DNA of 64,000 bases. Origin: Luteimonas sp. MC1825. GTDB taxonomy: Bacteria > Pseudomonadota > Gammaproteobacteria > Xanthomonadales > Xanthomonadaceae. Positions 1 to 11,464 of this stretch are shown in pieces. How positions within the stretch are numbered: position 1 is the stretch's first letter; each line of letters begins with the position of its first letter. The notes beneath the pieces were generated by a model. The model did no database searches and was not told the DNA's origin. It was given only the letters and a program-made list of their open reading frames with translations. The position numbers and the translations under genes were made by a program. The DNA lies in NCBI RefSeq assembly GCF_014764385.1, contig NZ_CP061714.1, positions 1 through 64,000 on the forward strand, given 5' to 3'.

Positions 1-118
1 TGCCGCGGCGCACATGGTCGGGTGCGCGGTGATAGGCTGCGCGTTCCCCTTTCGCCCCCGCCGCACGTGGCCTGACCACGGTGTCGGCGGCCCTGCCGTC
101 GGTATGTCGAACCCGCAC

Positions 119-1438
119 ATGGAAGCCTGGCCCCGCTGCCTCGAACGCCTGGAAGCCGAATTCCCGGCCGAAGACGTCCACACCTGGCTGCGGCCGCTGC
201 AGGCGGCGCGCCGCGCCGACTCCACCGTGCTGTATGCGCCCAACGCCTTCGTGCGCGACGAGGTCCGCGACCGCTACATGGTCCGCATCCGCGAGCTGCT
301 GGGGCATTTCGGCGGCGGCGGCGAGGTGTCGCTGGAGATCGGCTCGCTGCCGCGTGCCGCCGAGCCGGCGCGGGCAGTGGTGGCACCGGCGGTGTCCGCC
401 GCCGACCTCGCCTTCCACGGCAACCTCGACAACCAGTTCACCTTCGACAACTTCGTGGAAGGCCGCAGCAACCAGCTCGCCCGCGCCGCCGCGTGGCAGG
501 CCGCGCAGAAGCCCGGCGACCGCGCCCACAACCCGCTGCTGCTGTACGGCGGCACGGGCCTGGGCAAGACCCACCTGATGTTCGCCGCGGGCAACGAGAT
601 GCGCCGCAACAACCCCGGCGCGCGCGTGCTGTACATGCGCTCCAACGACTTCTACAGCGCGTTCTTCCGCTCGCTGCAGGAACGTACCGCGGACCAGTTC
701 AAGCGCCAGTTCCAGCAGCTCGACGCGCTGCTGATCGACGACATCCAGTTCTTCGCCGGCAAGGACCGCACGCAGGAGGAGTTCTTCCACACCTTCAACG
801 CGCTGTTCGAGGGCCGGCAGCAGATCATCATGACCTGCGACCGGTTCCCACGTGAGGTCGAGGGCCTGGAGCCGCGGCTGAAGTCGCGCCTGGCCTGGGG
901 CTTGCCGGTGGGCATCGATCCACCCGACTTCGAGACCCGCGCGGCGATCGTGCTGGCCAAGGCACGCGAGCGTGGCGTCCACATCCCCGAGGACGTGGCG
1001 TTCCTGCTGGCCAAGCGGATGCCGTCCAACGTGCGCGACCTGGAAGGCGCGCTCAATACGCTTACCGCCCAGGCCAACTTCACCGGCCGCGCCATCACCC
1101 AGGAGTTCGCGCTCGAGACCCTGCGCGACCTGCTGCGCGCCCAGCAGGCCTCGGTCAGCATCGCCAACATCCAGAAGACCGTGGCAGACTACTATGCGTT
1201 GCAGATGAAGGACCTGCTGGGCAAGAAGCGGACGCGTTCGCTGGCCCGCCCCCGCCAGATGGCGATGGCGCTGGCCAAGGAACTCACCGAGCACAGCCTG
1301 CCCGAGATCGGCGACGCGTTCGGGGGTCGTGACCACACCACCGTGCTGCATGCCTGCCGCCAGATCCGCACCCTGGCGCAGACCGACGGCAAGCTGCGCG
1401 AGGATTGGGACAAACTCATCCGCAAATTGAATGAATAG
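119..1438 (+). CDS. dnaA: Chromosomal replication initiator protein DnaA
   Basis: DnaA binds DnaA boxes at oriC and melts the origin. From the ATG at 119 the protein is 439 aa, the usual length. It starts [20 protein letters not shown], as I remember for Xanthomonas-type DnaA. An in-frame ATG at 104 and one at 14 would add 5 or 35 residues that the family lacks; no clear Shine-Dalgarno decides. Domain I is at the N-terminus. The AAA+ module has Walker [10 protein letters not shown] at about 144-152 and Walker B LLIDD at about 204-208. The C-terminal helix-turn-helix carries the DnaA-box signature [14 protein letters not shown]. It is followed by an origin-like spacer and dnaN. Start choice is the only real doubt. 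Confidence 0.97.
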   Translation: MEAWPRCLERLEAEFPAEDVHTWLRPLQAARRADSTVLYAPNAFVRDEVRDRYMVRIRELLGHFGGGGEVSLEIGSLPRAAEPARAVVAPAVSAADLAFHGNLDNQFTFDNFVEGRSNQLARAAAWQAAQKPGDRAHNPLLLYGGTGLGKTHLMFAAGNEMRRNNPGARVLYMRSNDFYSAFFRSLQERTADQFKRQFQQLDALLIDDIQFFAGKDRTQEEFFHTFNALFEGRQQIIMTCDRFPREVEGLEPRLKSRLAWGLPVGIDPPDFETRAAIVLAKARERGVHIPEDVAFLLAKRMPSNVRDLEGALNTLTAQANFTGRAITQEFALETLRDLLRAQQASVSIANIQKTVADYYALQMKDLLGKKRTRSLARPRQMAMALAKELTEHSLPEIGDAFGGRDHTTVLHACRQIRTLAQTDGKLREDWDKLIRKLNE

Positions 1439-1696
1439 GCGGCCGGCGCAGCATCCCGCCAACCGCTGTACGGACCGGGGACAAGCTGTGGACAGTTTGC
1501 GTCGGGGGAAACGCTCCTAAAACTGTCCACAGCTTGTGCGCAGACCCGGCGGGGTTTCACACAGGAGTTGTAGCGGCGGAAACATGTTGTAAATCAGGTA
1601 ATTGCGCAGGTTTTCAACAGATTTTCCTGACTCCACCACCACCGCTTTTTGTTATTTATCCTGTTTAACAGCTAAGAGCCAAGGGGACACCACGGC
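1439..1696. other. Putative oriC / dnaA-dnaN intergenic region
   Basis: This 258-bp gap is more AT-rich than its surroundings, especially 1585-1680. It holds a perfect 18-bp inverted repeat: ACAAGCTGTGGACAGTTT at 1481-1498 and its complement at 1520-1537. The core CTGTCCACA differs from the DnaA box TTATCCACA at two places. Together with the dnaA-dnaN position this suggests an origin. It also holds the dnaN promoter and leader. Origin function is inferred. Confidence 0.6.
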
Positions 1697-2797
1697 ATGC
1701 GTTTCAGTCTGCAGCGAGAAGCTTTCCTCAAGCCCCTGGCCCAGGTCGTCAACGTCGTGGAGCGTCGCCAGACCCTGCCCGTCCTGGCCAACCTGCTGGT
1801 CGTGGTCACCGGCAGCCAGCTGTCGCTGACCGGTACCGACCTGGAGGTCGAGATGGTGGCGCGCTGCGCGGTCGACGACGCCCAGGACGGCGAGATCACC
1901 ATCCCGGCGCGCAAGCTGTTCGACATCGTTCGCGCCCTGCCCGACGGCAGCAAGGTCACCGTCTCGCAGTCCGGCGACAAGGTCACCGTGCAGGCGGGAC
2001 GCAGCCGCTTCACCCTGGCCAGCCTGCCCGCCAACGATTTCCCGTCGATCGACGAGGTCGAGGCCACCGAGCGCGTCAACGTCCCCGAGGCGGCGCTCAA
2101 GGAGTTGATCGAGCGCACCTCGTTCGCGATGGCGCAGCAGGACGTGCGCTATTACCTCAACGGCCTGCTGTTCGACCTCGCCGAGCAGCGCTTGCGCTGC
2201 GTGGCCACCGACGGCCACCGCCTTGCGCTGTGCGAAGCCGCGCTCGAAGACAGCGTGCAGTCCAAGCGCCAGATCATCGTGCCGCGCAAGGGCGTGACCG
2301 AGCTGCAGCGCCTGCTGGAAGGCGGCGACCGCGTGCTCGAGCTGGAGATGGGCCGCAACCACATCCGCGTCAAACGCGACGATGTGACCTTCACCAGCAA
2401 GCTCATCGATGGCCGCTTCCCGGATTACGAGGCCGTGATTCCGATCGGCGCCGACCGCGAGGTGCGCATCGACCGCGAAGTGCTGCGTGCCGCGCTGCAG
2501 CGGGCCGCCATCCTGTCCAACGAGAAGTACCGTGGCGTGCGCCTCGAAGTGTCGCCGGGCCAGCTGAAGATCAATGCGCACAACCCGGAGCAGGAAGAGG
2601 CCCAGGAAGAAGTCGAGGCCGACACCGTGGTCGACGGACTGGCGGTGGGCTTCAACGTGAACTACCTGCTCGATGCCCTGGGCGCGCTGCGCGACGAGAC
2701 CGTGGTCATCGCGCTGCGCGATGCCAACTCCTCGGCGCTGGTGCGCGAGGCCGCCAACGAGCGCTCCCGCCATGTCGTGATGCCGCTGCGGCTGTGA
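1697..2797 (+). CDS. dnaN: DNA polymerase III subunit beta (sliding clamp)
   Basis: The beta clamp is a ring-shaped dimer that tethers Pol III to DNA. At 366 aa it has the normal length for three repeated clamp domains. The N-terminus MRFSLQREAFLKPLAQVVNV and the C-terminal VVMPLRL are typical; the C-terminal part forms the client-binding pocket. Central FPDYEAVIP and the GVRLEV segment also fit the family. It lies between the origin-like spacer and recF and is closed by a strong hairpin terminator at 2821-2853. Confidence 0.97.
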   Translation: MRFSLQREAFLKPLAQVVNVVERRQTLPVLANLLVVVTGSQLSLTGTDLEVEMVARCAVDDAQDGEITIPARKLFDIVRALPDGSKVTVSQSGDKVTVQAGRSRFTLASLPANDFPSIDEVEATERVNVPEAALKELIERTSFAMAQQDVRYYLNGLLFDLAEQRLRCVATDGHRLALCEAALEDSVQSKRQIIVPRKGVTELQRLLEGGDRVLELEMGRNHIRVKRDDVTFTSKLIDGRFPDYEAVIPIGADREVRIDREVLRAALQRAAILSNEKYRGVRLEVSPGQLKINAHNPEQEEAQEEVEADTVVDGLAVGFNVNYLLDALGALRDETVVIALRDANSSALVREAANERSRHVVMPLRL

Positions 2798-2803
2798 ACG
2801 ACA

Positions 2804-2819
2804 GGTTCCACGTGGAACA
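2804..2819. other. parS-like site 1 (ParB binding)
   Basis: GGTTCCACGTGGAACA holds the 14-bp palindrome GTTCCACGTGGAAC, just downstream of the dnaN stop. It matches the chromosomal parS consensus of gammaproteobacteria (TGTTCCACGTGGAACA) at 15 of 16 positions. Confidence 0.85.
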
Positions 2820-2820
2820 C

Positions 2821-2853
2821 GAACGCCCGGCCTGGTCCGGGCGTTCTGCTTTT
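2821..2853 (+). terminator. Intrinsic terminator after dnaN
   Basis: A 10-bp perfect stem GAACGCCCGG / CCGGGCGTTC with a 6-nt loop is followed by TGCTTTT. It lies between dnaN and the GTG start of recF, so recF may depend on read-through or its own promoter. Confidence 0.8.
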
Positions 2854-2867
2854 CCGGCACGCCCGCC

Positions 2868-3956
2868 GTGCACCTGACCCGGCTGGAGCTGCGCAACGTG
2901 CGCAACCTGCAGGATGTCGCCCTGCTGCCCGGGCCCGGCCTGAACGTGCTGGTCGGGGCCAACGGCGCCGGCAAGACCAGCGTGCTCGAGGGCCTGCACC
3001 TGCTGGCCTACGGCCGCAGCTTCCGTGGCCGCGTGCGTGACGGCCTGGTGCGCACCGGCGCGGATGCGCTGGAGGTGTTCGCCGAGTGGGAGTCGGTGGG
3101 GGCAGGCGATACTCCCGTGCCGCACAAGGCCGGGCTGCGGCACAGCGGTTCCAGCTGGGAAGCGCGTCTGGACGGCGAAAAGGTGGCCCATCTTGGCCAA
3201 CTGCTGTCGGCATTAATGGTGGTGGCGTTCGAGCCGGGCAGTCATGCGCTGGTGTCGGGTGGCGGCGAGCCGCGGCGGCGCTTTGTCGACTGGGGTTTGT
3301 TCCACGTGGAACAGGACTTCCTGCCGGTGTGGCGCCGCTACGCGCGTGGGCTGAAGCAGCGCAATGCCCTGCTCAAGGCCGGGGCGGGTCCGGCACAATT
3401 GGCGGCCTGGGACCTGGAGCTGGGCACGGCCGGCGAGGAACTCACTCGGCGCAGGGCGGGATATCTGGAGCGCCTGCAGGAGCGCCTGGAACCGGTGGCC
3501 GCGCAACTCGCGCCCGGCCTCGGCCGGATGGCGCTCGAGTTCGAGCCGGGATGGCGACGCAGCAGCCTGTCGCTCGCCGACGCGCTGGCCGTGGCCCAAG
3601 ACCGCGACCGCACGCTGGGCCACACCACGGTCGGCCCGCACCGCGCCGACTGGCGTCTGCACCTGGCCACCAAGCCCGAACGCGAGGCGCTCTCGCGTGG
3701 GCAGGCCAAGCTGGCCGCGCTGGCCTGCCTGTTCGCACAGGCCAGCGATTGCGCCGCCGAGCGTGGTGGCTGGCCGGTCATCGCACTGGACGACCTGGCG
3801 TCGGAACTGGACGCGGAGCACCGGCAACGGGTGCTTGCGGTGCTCGACACGACGCCTGCTCAGGTGTTCGTCACCGGCGTGGACCTGGTCGCGCTTCCGG
3901 CGGTCGGGGCGACGGTGTTCCACGTGGAACACGGGGCGGTCCGGCGCGCGGATTGA
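2868..3956 (+). CDS. recF: DNA replication and repair protein RecF
   Basis: RecF is an SMC-like ATPase of recombinational gap repair with RecO and RecR. The 362-aa protein starts at a GTG (MHLTRLELRNVRNLQ). Walker A GANGAGKTS is at about 31-39. The family block HLLAYGRSFRGRVRDGLV follows, and the C-terminal signature and Walker B (ALDDLASELD) are near 305-315. Two perfect parS palindromes lie inside the gene and encode F-H-V-E at two places (3298-3313 and 3916-3931). The second forms part of the C-terminus, which may explain the odd ending VFHVEHGAVRRAD. Confidence 0.96.
   Translation: MHLTRLELRNVRNLQDVALLPGPGLNVLVGANGAGKTSVLEGLHLLAYGRSFRGRVRDGLVRTGADALEVFAEWESVGAGDTPVPHKAGLRHSGSSWEARLDGEKVAHLGQLLSALMVVAFEPGSHALVSGGGEPRRRFVDWGLFHVEQDFLPVWRRYARGLKQRNALLKAGAGPAQLAAWDLELGTAGEELTRRRAGYLERLQERLEPVAAQLAPGLGRMALEFEPGWRRSSLSLADALAVAQDRDRTLGHTTVGPHRADWRLHLATKPEREALSRGQAKLAALACLFAQASDCAAERGGWPVIALDDLASELDAEHRQRVLAVLDTTPAQVFVTGVDLVALPAVGATVFHVEHGAVRRAD
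3298..3313. other. parS site 2 (inside recF)
   Basis: Perfect 16-bp palindrome TGTTCCACGTGGAACA within recF, 494 bp from site 1. It matches the ParB target consensus exactly. Confidence 0.88.
3916..3931. other. parS site 3 (3' end of recF)
   Basis: Second perfect TGTTCCACGTGGAACA, 618 bp from site 2, in the last codons of recF. Confidence 0.88.
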
Positions 3957-4060
3957 TGCATTGCAGCACCAAGGTCCCTCAAGCGGGCCGTGCTGGCCCA
4001 GCGCCGCCACGCCCCCGAGTGCTTCTCCTGTGGCTTGGGCGGCCGCAGGCCCCGCAATCC

Positions 4061-4087
4061 TTGCCAACCGCCATGAACTGGTATAAT
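4061..4087 (+). promoter_or_regulatory. Probable sigma-70 promoter of gyrB
   Basis: A perfect TATAAT at 4082-4087 is preceded by TG one base upstream (extended -10, TGGTATAAT). A TTGCCA lies 15 bp further up as a weak -35. The gyrB start is 91 bp downstream. Confidence 0.6.
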
Positions 4088-4108
4088 GGCCGCCTCACGC
4101 CCCTATAA

Positions 4109-6625
<2,517 letters not shown>

Positions 6626-6705
6626 GTGTGCAGGCCCGCGGGGGAGTTGACGCCGCCTTCAGGCAAGCCGGTCTACAACCGCATGACCCATTCAAGGAAC
6701 TCCCC

Positions 6706-7527
6706 ATGCGGACCTCGCCGATCACTGCCGCCACCGCTGTCGCCATCGCCTGCCTCACGGCGGCCTGTGCCACCACGACCTCGCCGACCGGGCGCACCCA
6801 GTACGTCGGCGCCGTGTCCCAGACGCAGCTCGACGCCATGGGCGCGCAGGCCTTCGCCGAGCAGAAGGCGCAGCTCCGGCAGTCCACCGACGCCGCGCAG
6901 AAGCGCTATGTAAGCTGCGTGGTGAATGCCATAGTGCGTGAGCTGCCGGCCGACCAGCAGCGCATCGGCTGGGAGTCCGCGGTGTTCGTGGATAACAACC
7001 CCAACGCCTTCGCGCTCCCCGGCGGCAAGGTGGGCGTGTACACCGGCATCTTCACGGTCGCAAAGACCCAAGACCAGCTGGCCGCGGTGATCGCGCATGA
7101 GGTCGGGCACGTCGTGGCCCACCACCACGACGAGCGCATCACCCGGCAGATGGGGGCGCAGGCCGGCCTCGGCGTGGTCGGCGCGGTGCTCGGTTCGCGC
7201 TACGGCGAGGGTGCCAGCCAGACCACCAACCAGCTCGGCGGTGCCGCGCTGCAGACCGCGTTCCTGCTGCCCGGTTCGCGGGTGCAGGAAAGCGAGGCCG
7301 ACGTGGTCGGCCAGCAGCTCATGGCCAAGGCCGGCTTCGATCCCCGCCAGGCGGTCAACCTGTGGCAGAACATGATGTCGGCCAGCGGCGGCGGTCGCGC
7401 ACCGCAGTGGCTGTCGACCCATCCGGACCCCAGCGCCCGCATCGGCGAGCTGCAGTCGCGCGCCGTCGGCCTGGTGCCCACCTGGGAGCAGGCGCGCAGC
7501 GCCGGGCGTCGTCCAGCCTGCGGCTGA
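6706..7527 (+). CDS. M48-family zinc metallopeptidase lipoprotein
   Basis: A 273-aa predicted lipoprotein (signal peptide, lipobox LTAAC with Cys21) with the zinc motif HEVGH at 131-135. A third ligand Glu lies in the downstream QESEADVVGQQLM segment, as in M48/Oma1-like peptidases such as LoiP and BepA. These act in periplasmic or outer-membrane protein quality control. The start at 6706 is the first that gives a signal peptide. It directly follows gyrB and precedes a secreted TPR protein; the same neighbourhood is found in Xanthomonas as I recall it. Confidence 0.88.
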   Translation: MRTSPITAATAVAIACLTAACATTTSPTGRTQYVGAVSQTQLDAMGAQAFAEQKAQLRQSTDAAQKRYVSCVVNAIVRELPADQQRIGWESAVFVDNNPNAFALPGGKVGVYTGIFTVAKTQDQLAAVIAHEVGHVVAHHHDERITRQMGAQAGLGVVGAVLGSRYGEGASQTTNQLGGAALQTAFLLPGSRVQESEADVVGQQLMAKAGFDPRQAVNLWQNMMSASGGGRAPQWLSTHPDPSARIGELQSRAVGLVPTWEQARSAGRRPACG

Positions 7528-7648
7528 GCGCCGCTGCCAGTGGACCTCCGGACGCTCGCGGCTGTCATATTCTTCTGTTAGCTTTGCCGACCCGTTTGTA
7601 CCAAGGCGCCCGCGTCATCCGGCAGCCTCAACCTGAAGGGTGTTCCCG

Positions 7649-8836
7649 ATGTCCGTTTCCAACTCCAGCCGCCTGCTGACCACGGCGATCGCCGCCGCCC
7701 TGCTCGTCATGACGGTTGGCGACGCCAACGCGCAGCGCAGCAGCGAGCGCCGCGCGCGCGCCGAAGCTGCGAAGGCGGAGGCCGCCAAGCCCGCCGCGCA
7801 GTTCCCCGAAGCCACCCGCGTTGAACCGGAACTCGGCGCCAGCCAGCGCATCGGCGCGAGGATCAACAAGATTTCCGAAGCCCACGAGGCAGGGGACGTG
7901 GCCGCCGCCGAGCCCATCGCCGCGGAGATCATCGCCAATCCCAAAGCCAACGCGTACGAGCGCGCCATCGTGATGCGCCTGATGGCCGACCTCTACGTGG
8001 ATACCGACACCGAGCGCGCCAAGGACTACCTGCGCAAGGCGGTCGAGGCGAACGGCCTGAAGAACAACGACCACTACGGCTCCCTGGTCATGCTTGCCCA
8101 GCTGCAGCTGCAGGAAGACGACTACGCCGGTGCCCTCGTCACCCTCGACCGCGTGATCGCCGAAACAAAGACCACCAATCCCGAGTACCACGTGATCCGC
8201 GGCAATTCGCTGTATCGCCTCGAGCGTTACGACGAGGCGATCGCGGCGCTGAAGCCGGTGATCGATGGCAACCCGCAGGCACGGCCCGACTGGGTCCAGC
8301 TGTTGATGGCGTCATACGCGGAGGCGGGCCGTCCCGCCGAAGCCGCGCAGCTTGCCGAGCAGGTGGCCGCCCAGTCACCCGGCGACAGGCGTGCCCAGCT
8401 CAACCTCGCCAACATCTACCTGCAGTCCGACGACACACCGCGCGCCATCGAGGTCTACGAGCGCCTGCGCAAGGCCGGTGAACTCACCGAGGAGCGCGAC
8501 TACCGCAACCTGATGGCGCTATACCTCAACAGCGAGGGCAAGGAGCGCGAAGCCGCCGGGGTGATCACCGAGGGCCTGGACAAGCAGATCCTCAAGCCCG
8601 ACCACCAGACCTACAACGCACTGGCGCAGGCGTACTATTTCAGCGACCAGTACGGCGAGGCGATCAAGGCTTACCAGAAGGCCGCGCCGCTTGCCGCCGA
8701 TGGCGAAACCTGGCTCAACCTCGCCAAGGTGCTGGCCAATGAAGGCCGCAGCGCCGAATCCAAGGATGCCGCGCAGAAGGCGCTGGACAAGGGCGTCAAG
8801 CGCCCTGAGGAAGCGCGGGCGCTGTTGAAGCGCTGA
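7649..8836 (+). CDS. Secreted tetratricopeptide repeat protein
   Basis: The 395-aa protein has an N-terminal signal sequence (to about residue 28, ending ANAQ) and an Ala/Glu/Arg-rich linker. TPR-like helical pairs follow, for example GSLVMLAQLQLQEDDYAGAL, NSLYRLERYDEAIAAL and ALAQAYYFSDQYGEAIKAY. I prefer ATG 7649, with GAAGGG about 9 nt upstream, over GTG 7640. Such proteins are scaffolds for periplasmic protein contacts; the partner is unknown. It lies upstream of the tonB operon, which has its own promoter. Confidence 0.8.
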   Translation: MSVSNSSRLLTTAIAAALLVMTVGDANAQRSSERRARAEAAKAEAAKPAAQFPEATRVEPELGASQRIGARINKISEAHEAGDVAAAEPIAAEIIANPKANAYERAIVMRLMADLYVDTDTERAKDYLRKAVEANGLKNNDHYGSLVMLAQLQLQEDDYAGALVTLDRVIAETKTTNPEYHVIRGNSLYRLERYDEAIAALKPVIDGNPQARPDWVQLLMASYAEAGRPAEAAQLAEQVAAQSPGDRRAQLNLANIYLQSDDTPRAIEVYERLRKAGELTEERDYRNLMALYLNSEGKEREAAGVITEGLDKQILKPDHQTYNALAQAYYFSDQYGEAIKAYQKAAPLAADGETWLNLAKVLANEGRSAESKDAAQKALDKGVKRPEEARALLKR

Positions 8837-8865
8837 GGCGCACCTCCGATCACGTGCTGGCCGGG

Positions 8866-8894
8866 TTGGTACTGGCAGCCACGATTGGTATAAG
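8866..8894 (+). promoter_or_regulatory. Probable sigma-70 promoter of the tonB operon
   Basis: TTGGTA (8866-8871) and TATAAG (8889-8894) are separated by exactly 17 bp, 85 bp upstream of the tonB start. I see no convincing Fur box here. Confidence 0.6.
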
Positions 8895-8978
8895 CTTGGA
8901 AATTCCCGCGCCGAACAAGCGGCGCGGATACGACAATATTCGGGGCGCTTCCTGCCCGGCCAGACTTGAGTTCCCCGC

Positions 8979-9644
8979 ATGACGCAAGCCTCCACGACCT
9001 CGAACCGGAACGACGACCAGGACGAGGGCCTGAACTGGGCACGGATCACCGGTTTCACCATGGTTGTCGCGCTGCACGCCGCGGCCGTCCTGCTGCTGCT
9101 GGCGCCGGTCAATCCGCCCGGTGCCGAAGCGGAGGCCGAAGAGGTCACGCGCGTGGTGATCATCGAGCCGCCGCCGCCGCCCCCGCCGCCGCCGCCGCCG
9201 CCGGAACAGCCGCCCGAGCCCAAGCCCATCAAGGAGCTGGTGCCGCCGTCGCCGTCGCCGCTGCCGCCGCCGCCGGAACAGCCGCCGGTGATCTTCGACG
9301 ACCCGTCGCCGATCGACGTGCCCGCGCCGCCGCCCGCCCCGCCTGCGCCGCCCGCGCCCACGCCGTCGATCGGCGCCAGCGTGGACCCGTCGTCGAAGAG
9401 CATGAATCCGCCGAAGTACCCGCCGGCGGCGCTGCGTGCCGGCGTGACGGGCCAGGTCATCCTGATCGTCGACGTCGATGCCAACGGCAACGTCACCAAC
9501 GTGTCGGTCGAGAAATCCAGCCGCAACCGCGACCTGGACCGTGCCGCGGTGGACGCCGCGCGCAAGTGGCGCTTCAACCCGGAAATCGTCAATGGCGTCG
9601 CCACCTCGGGCCGAGTGCGCGTCCCGGTTGATTTCGTGCTCTGA
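8979..9644 (+). CDS. tonB: Energy transducer TonB
   Basis: TonB couples the proton motive force from ExbB/ExbD to outer-membrane receptors. The 221-aa protein has a short cytoplasmic tail and one transmembrane segment at about 24-42 (GFTMVVALHAAAVLLLLAPV). A periplasmic Pro-rich stretch lies at about 60-130 with long runs of proline. The C-terminal domain begins near YPPAALRAGVTGQVILIVDV and ends ARKWRFNPEI...VPVDFVL. It heads the tonB-exbB-exbD1-exbD2 cluster. One distant client could be the PqqU-like receptor at 17490-19622. Confidence 0.93.
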   Translation: MTQASTTSNRNDDQDEGLNWARITGFTMVVALHAAAVLLLLAPVNPPGAEAEAEEVTRVVIIEPPPPPPPPPPPPEQPPEPKPIKELVPPSPSPLPPPPEQPPVIFDDPSPIDVPAPPPAPPAPPAPTPSIGASVDPSSKSMNPPKYPPAALRAGVTGQVILIVDVDANGNVTNVSVEKSSRNRDLDRAAVDAARKWRFNPEIVNGVATSGRVRVPVDFVL

Positions 9645-9744
9645 CCCGGGTCGCGGCCCCGGCCGCGCCTCACGCTGTTCCATCGCTCTACCGGCTATAA
9701 CCGATCCAAACTATCCAAATCACAACATCTAGAAGGTAAGCGTC

Positions 9745-10491
9745 ATGCTGCAGGAAACTTCGAACATCCCGGCCTCCGGCGGCAGCAACGCCGCTGCGCT
9801 CCAGCAGATGGGTTTCGCGGACATGGTCCAGCATATGGACGCAGTCGGCTGGGTGGTGCTCATCACCCTGGTCGTCATGTCGGCCATGTCCATCTACTGG
9901 ATCATCTTCAACGCCATCAAGAACGCGCGCCTGCGTGCGTCCTCGGACAACGTGATCCAGTCGTTCTGGGAAACCCCGAACGCGCAGGACGCGATCCGCC
10001 ACATGGAAGAGCAGCGCAAGAGCGAGCCCTTCTCCAAGGTCGCGCTTGACGCCGCCCTGGCCGCGGCGCACCACCAGCGCCACGAAGGTTCGCGCCTGGT
10101 CGAGTCGCTCAACCGCTCCGAGTTCGTCGACCGCGCGCTGCGCCAGGGCGTGACCCGCGAGTCGCTGAAGCTCGAGGCCGGCCTGACCGTGCTCGCCACC
10201 GTCGGTTCGACCGCGCCGTTCGTCGGCCTGCTCGGCACCGTGTGGGGCATCTACCGCGCCCTGATCCGCATCGGCGCCAGCGGCCAGGCCGACATCGGCG
10301 CGGTTGCCGGTCCGGTCGGCGAGGCGCTGATCATGACCGCGCTGGGCCTGGGCGTCGCGATCCCGGCCGTGCTTGGCTACAACTTCTTCGTGCGCCTGAA
10401 CCGCTCGACGAACAACAAGCTCGACACCTTCGCGCACGACCTGCACGACTTCTTCGCCACCGGCTCGCGCGTCGGCGAGCAGAAGCGCTGA
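9745..10491 (+). CDS. exbB: Biopolymer transport protein ExbB (MotA/TolQ/ExbB family)
   Basis: ExbB forms the pentameric proton channel with ExbD that energises TonB. The 248-aa protein has a first membrane segment at about 32-54 (VGWVVLITLVVMSAMSIYWII). The conserved family block GSTAPFVGLLGTVWGIYRAL is near 153-172, with a last pair of segments at about 190-220. An AGAAGGTAAG ribosome-binding region precedes the ATG. Tight clustering with tonB and two exbD genes supports this over TolQ. Confidence 0.93.
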   Translation: MLQETSNIPASGGSNAAALQQMGFADMVQHMDAVGWVVLITLVVMSAMSIYWIIFNAIKNARLRASSDNVIQSFWETPNAQDAIRHMEEQRKSEPFSKVALDAALAAAHHQRHEGSRLVESLNRSEFVDRALRQGVTRESLKLEAGLTVLATVGSTAPFVGLLGTVWGIYRALIRIGASGQADIGAVAGPVGEALIMTALGLGVAIPAVLGYNFFVRLNRSTNNKLDTFAHDLHDFFATGSRVGEQKR

Positions 10492-10517
10492 TCGCCAGGT
10501 ATTGAGGGAGTCCCGAC

Positions 10518-10943
10518 ATGGCTTACAGTTCAAGCGGTAGCGGCCATGACAAGGTCAACGCCACGATCAACATCGTGCCGCTGGTCGACGTGATGCTGGT
10601 GCTGTTGATCATCTTCATGGTCACGGCACCACTCATGGCCCACAAGGTCCAGGTCGAGCTGCCACAGGCGAACCTGGATGAGCGGCCGGAGACGGCACCG
10701 CCGGCTCCGCCGATCACCATCGCGGTCACCGAAGACGGCGAGATCTTCCTCAACGACCAGCCGGTCACCCTGCAGCTGCTCGAAAGCGCACTGTCGGTCG
10801 AGGCACAGAAGACCCCGCAGCCGCCGGTCAATGTCCGCGGCGACAAGACCACGAAGTACGGCGTGGTGAAGCAGGTCGTCGGCATCGCGCAGGCCCAGGG
10901 CATGCGCAAGGTCGGCTTCGTCGCCACCCGCGAAAGCAACTGA
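10518..10943 (+). CDS. exbD: Biopolymer transport protein ExbD (copy 1)
   Basis: The 141-aa protein has one N-terminal membrane segment with the conserved Asp ([21 protein letters not shown]30 in PLVDVML) that takes part in proton transfer. A periplasmic domain follows. It is the first of two adjacent exbD genes, a known Xanthomonas arrangement in which the second paralogue has a separate role. Confidence 0.92.
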   Translation: MAYSSSGSGHDKVNATINIVPLVDVMLVLLIIFMVTAPLMAHKVQVELPQANLDERPETAPPAPPITIAVTEDGEIFLNDQPVTLQLLESALSVEAQKTPQPPVNVRGDKTTKYGVVKQVVGIAQAQGMRKVGFVATRESN

Positions 10944-10958
10944 TCCGGAGTTAGTCAC

Positions 10959-11372
10959 ATGGCTTTTTCGTCCAATTCCGGTGACGGCCCGATGGCCGAC
11001 ATCAACATCATCCCGCTCTGCGACGTGATGCTGGTGCTGCTCATCATCTTCATGGTCACCGCGCCGCAGCTGTCGTACCCGATCGACATCGACCTGCCGC
11101 AGCCCTCGTTGAATCCGCCGGTGAACCCGGTGGATCCGCCGCCGCCGATCCGCCTGCGGATCGACGCGTCGGGCCAGGTGTACTGGAACGACAGTCCCAC
11201 GCCGACCTCGGCCCTGCGCAACATGATGCAGGCTGAAGTCGAGCGCGATCCGTCCAACCAGCCCACGCTCGAGATCGACGTCAACGAGGACGCCGACTAC
11301 GGCACGCTGGCCAAGGTGCTGGCCGAGGCCAAGAACGCGCAGATGCTGAAGATCGGTTTCGTCAGGAACTGA
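10959..11372 (+). CDS. exbD2: Biopolymer transport protein ExbD (copy 2)
   Basis: The 137-aa ExbD paralogue starts 15 bp after copy 1. The membrane helix contains the conserved Asp ([20 protein letters not shown]). The periplasmic part diverges strongly from copy 1 and carries a Pro-rich insert ([12 protein letters not shown]). In Xanthomonas campestris, ExbD2 is reported to be dispensable for iron uptake but needed for plant interactions. That role cannot be read from this sequence. Confidence 0.9.
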   Translation: MAFSSNSGDGPMADINIIPLCDVMLVLLIIFMVTAPQLSYPIDIDLPQPSLNPPVNPVDPPPPIRLRIDASGQVYWNDSPTPTSALRNMMQAEVERDPSNQPTLEIDVNEDADYGTLAKVLAEAKNAQMLKIGFVRN

Positions 11373-11436
11373 ACCACCCAAGACCCTCCGGCGTCGCCTG
11401 CAGCGCGCCGGTCGGGAGAGACGCTTGCTGTTTTCG

Positions 11437-11461
11437 CGCCGCCCGCAAGGGCGGCGTTTTT
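11437..11461. terminator. Intrinsic terminator between exbD2 and pdxJ
   Basis: Perfect 8-bp stem CGCCGCCC / GGGCGGCG with GCAA loop, then TTTTT on the plus strand. It ends the tonB operon and abuts the stop codon of the convergent pdxJ. Confidence 0.9.
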
Positions 11462-11464
11462 ATG

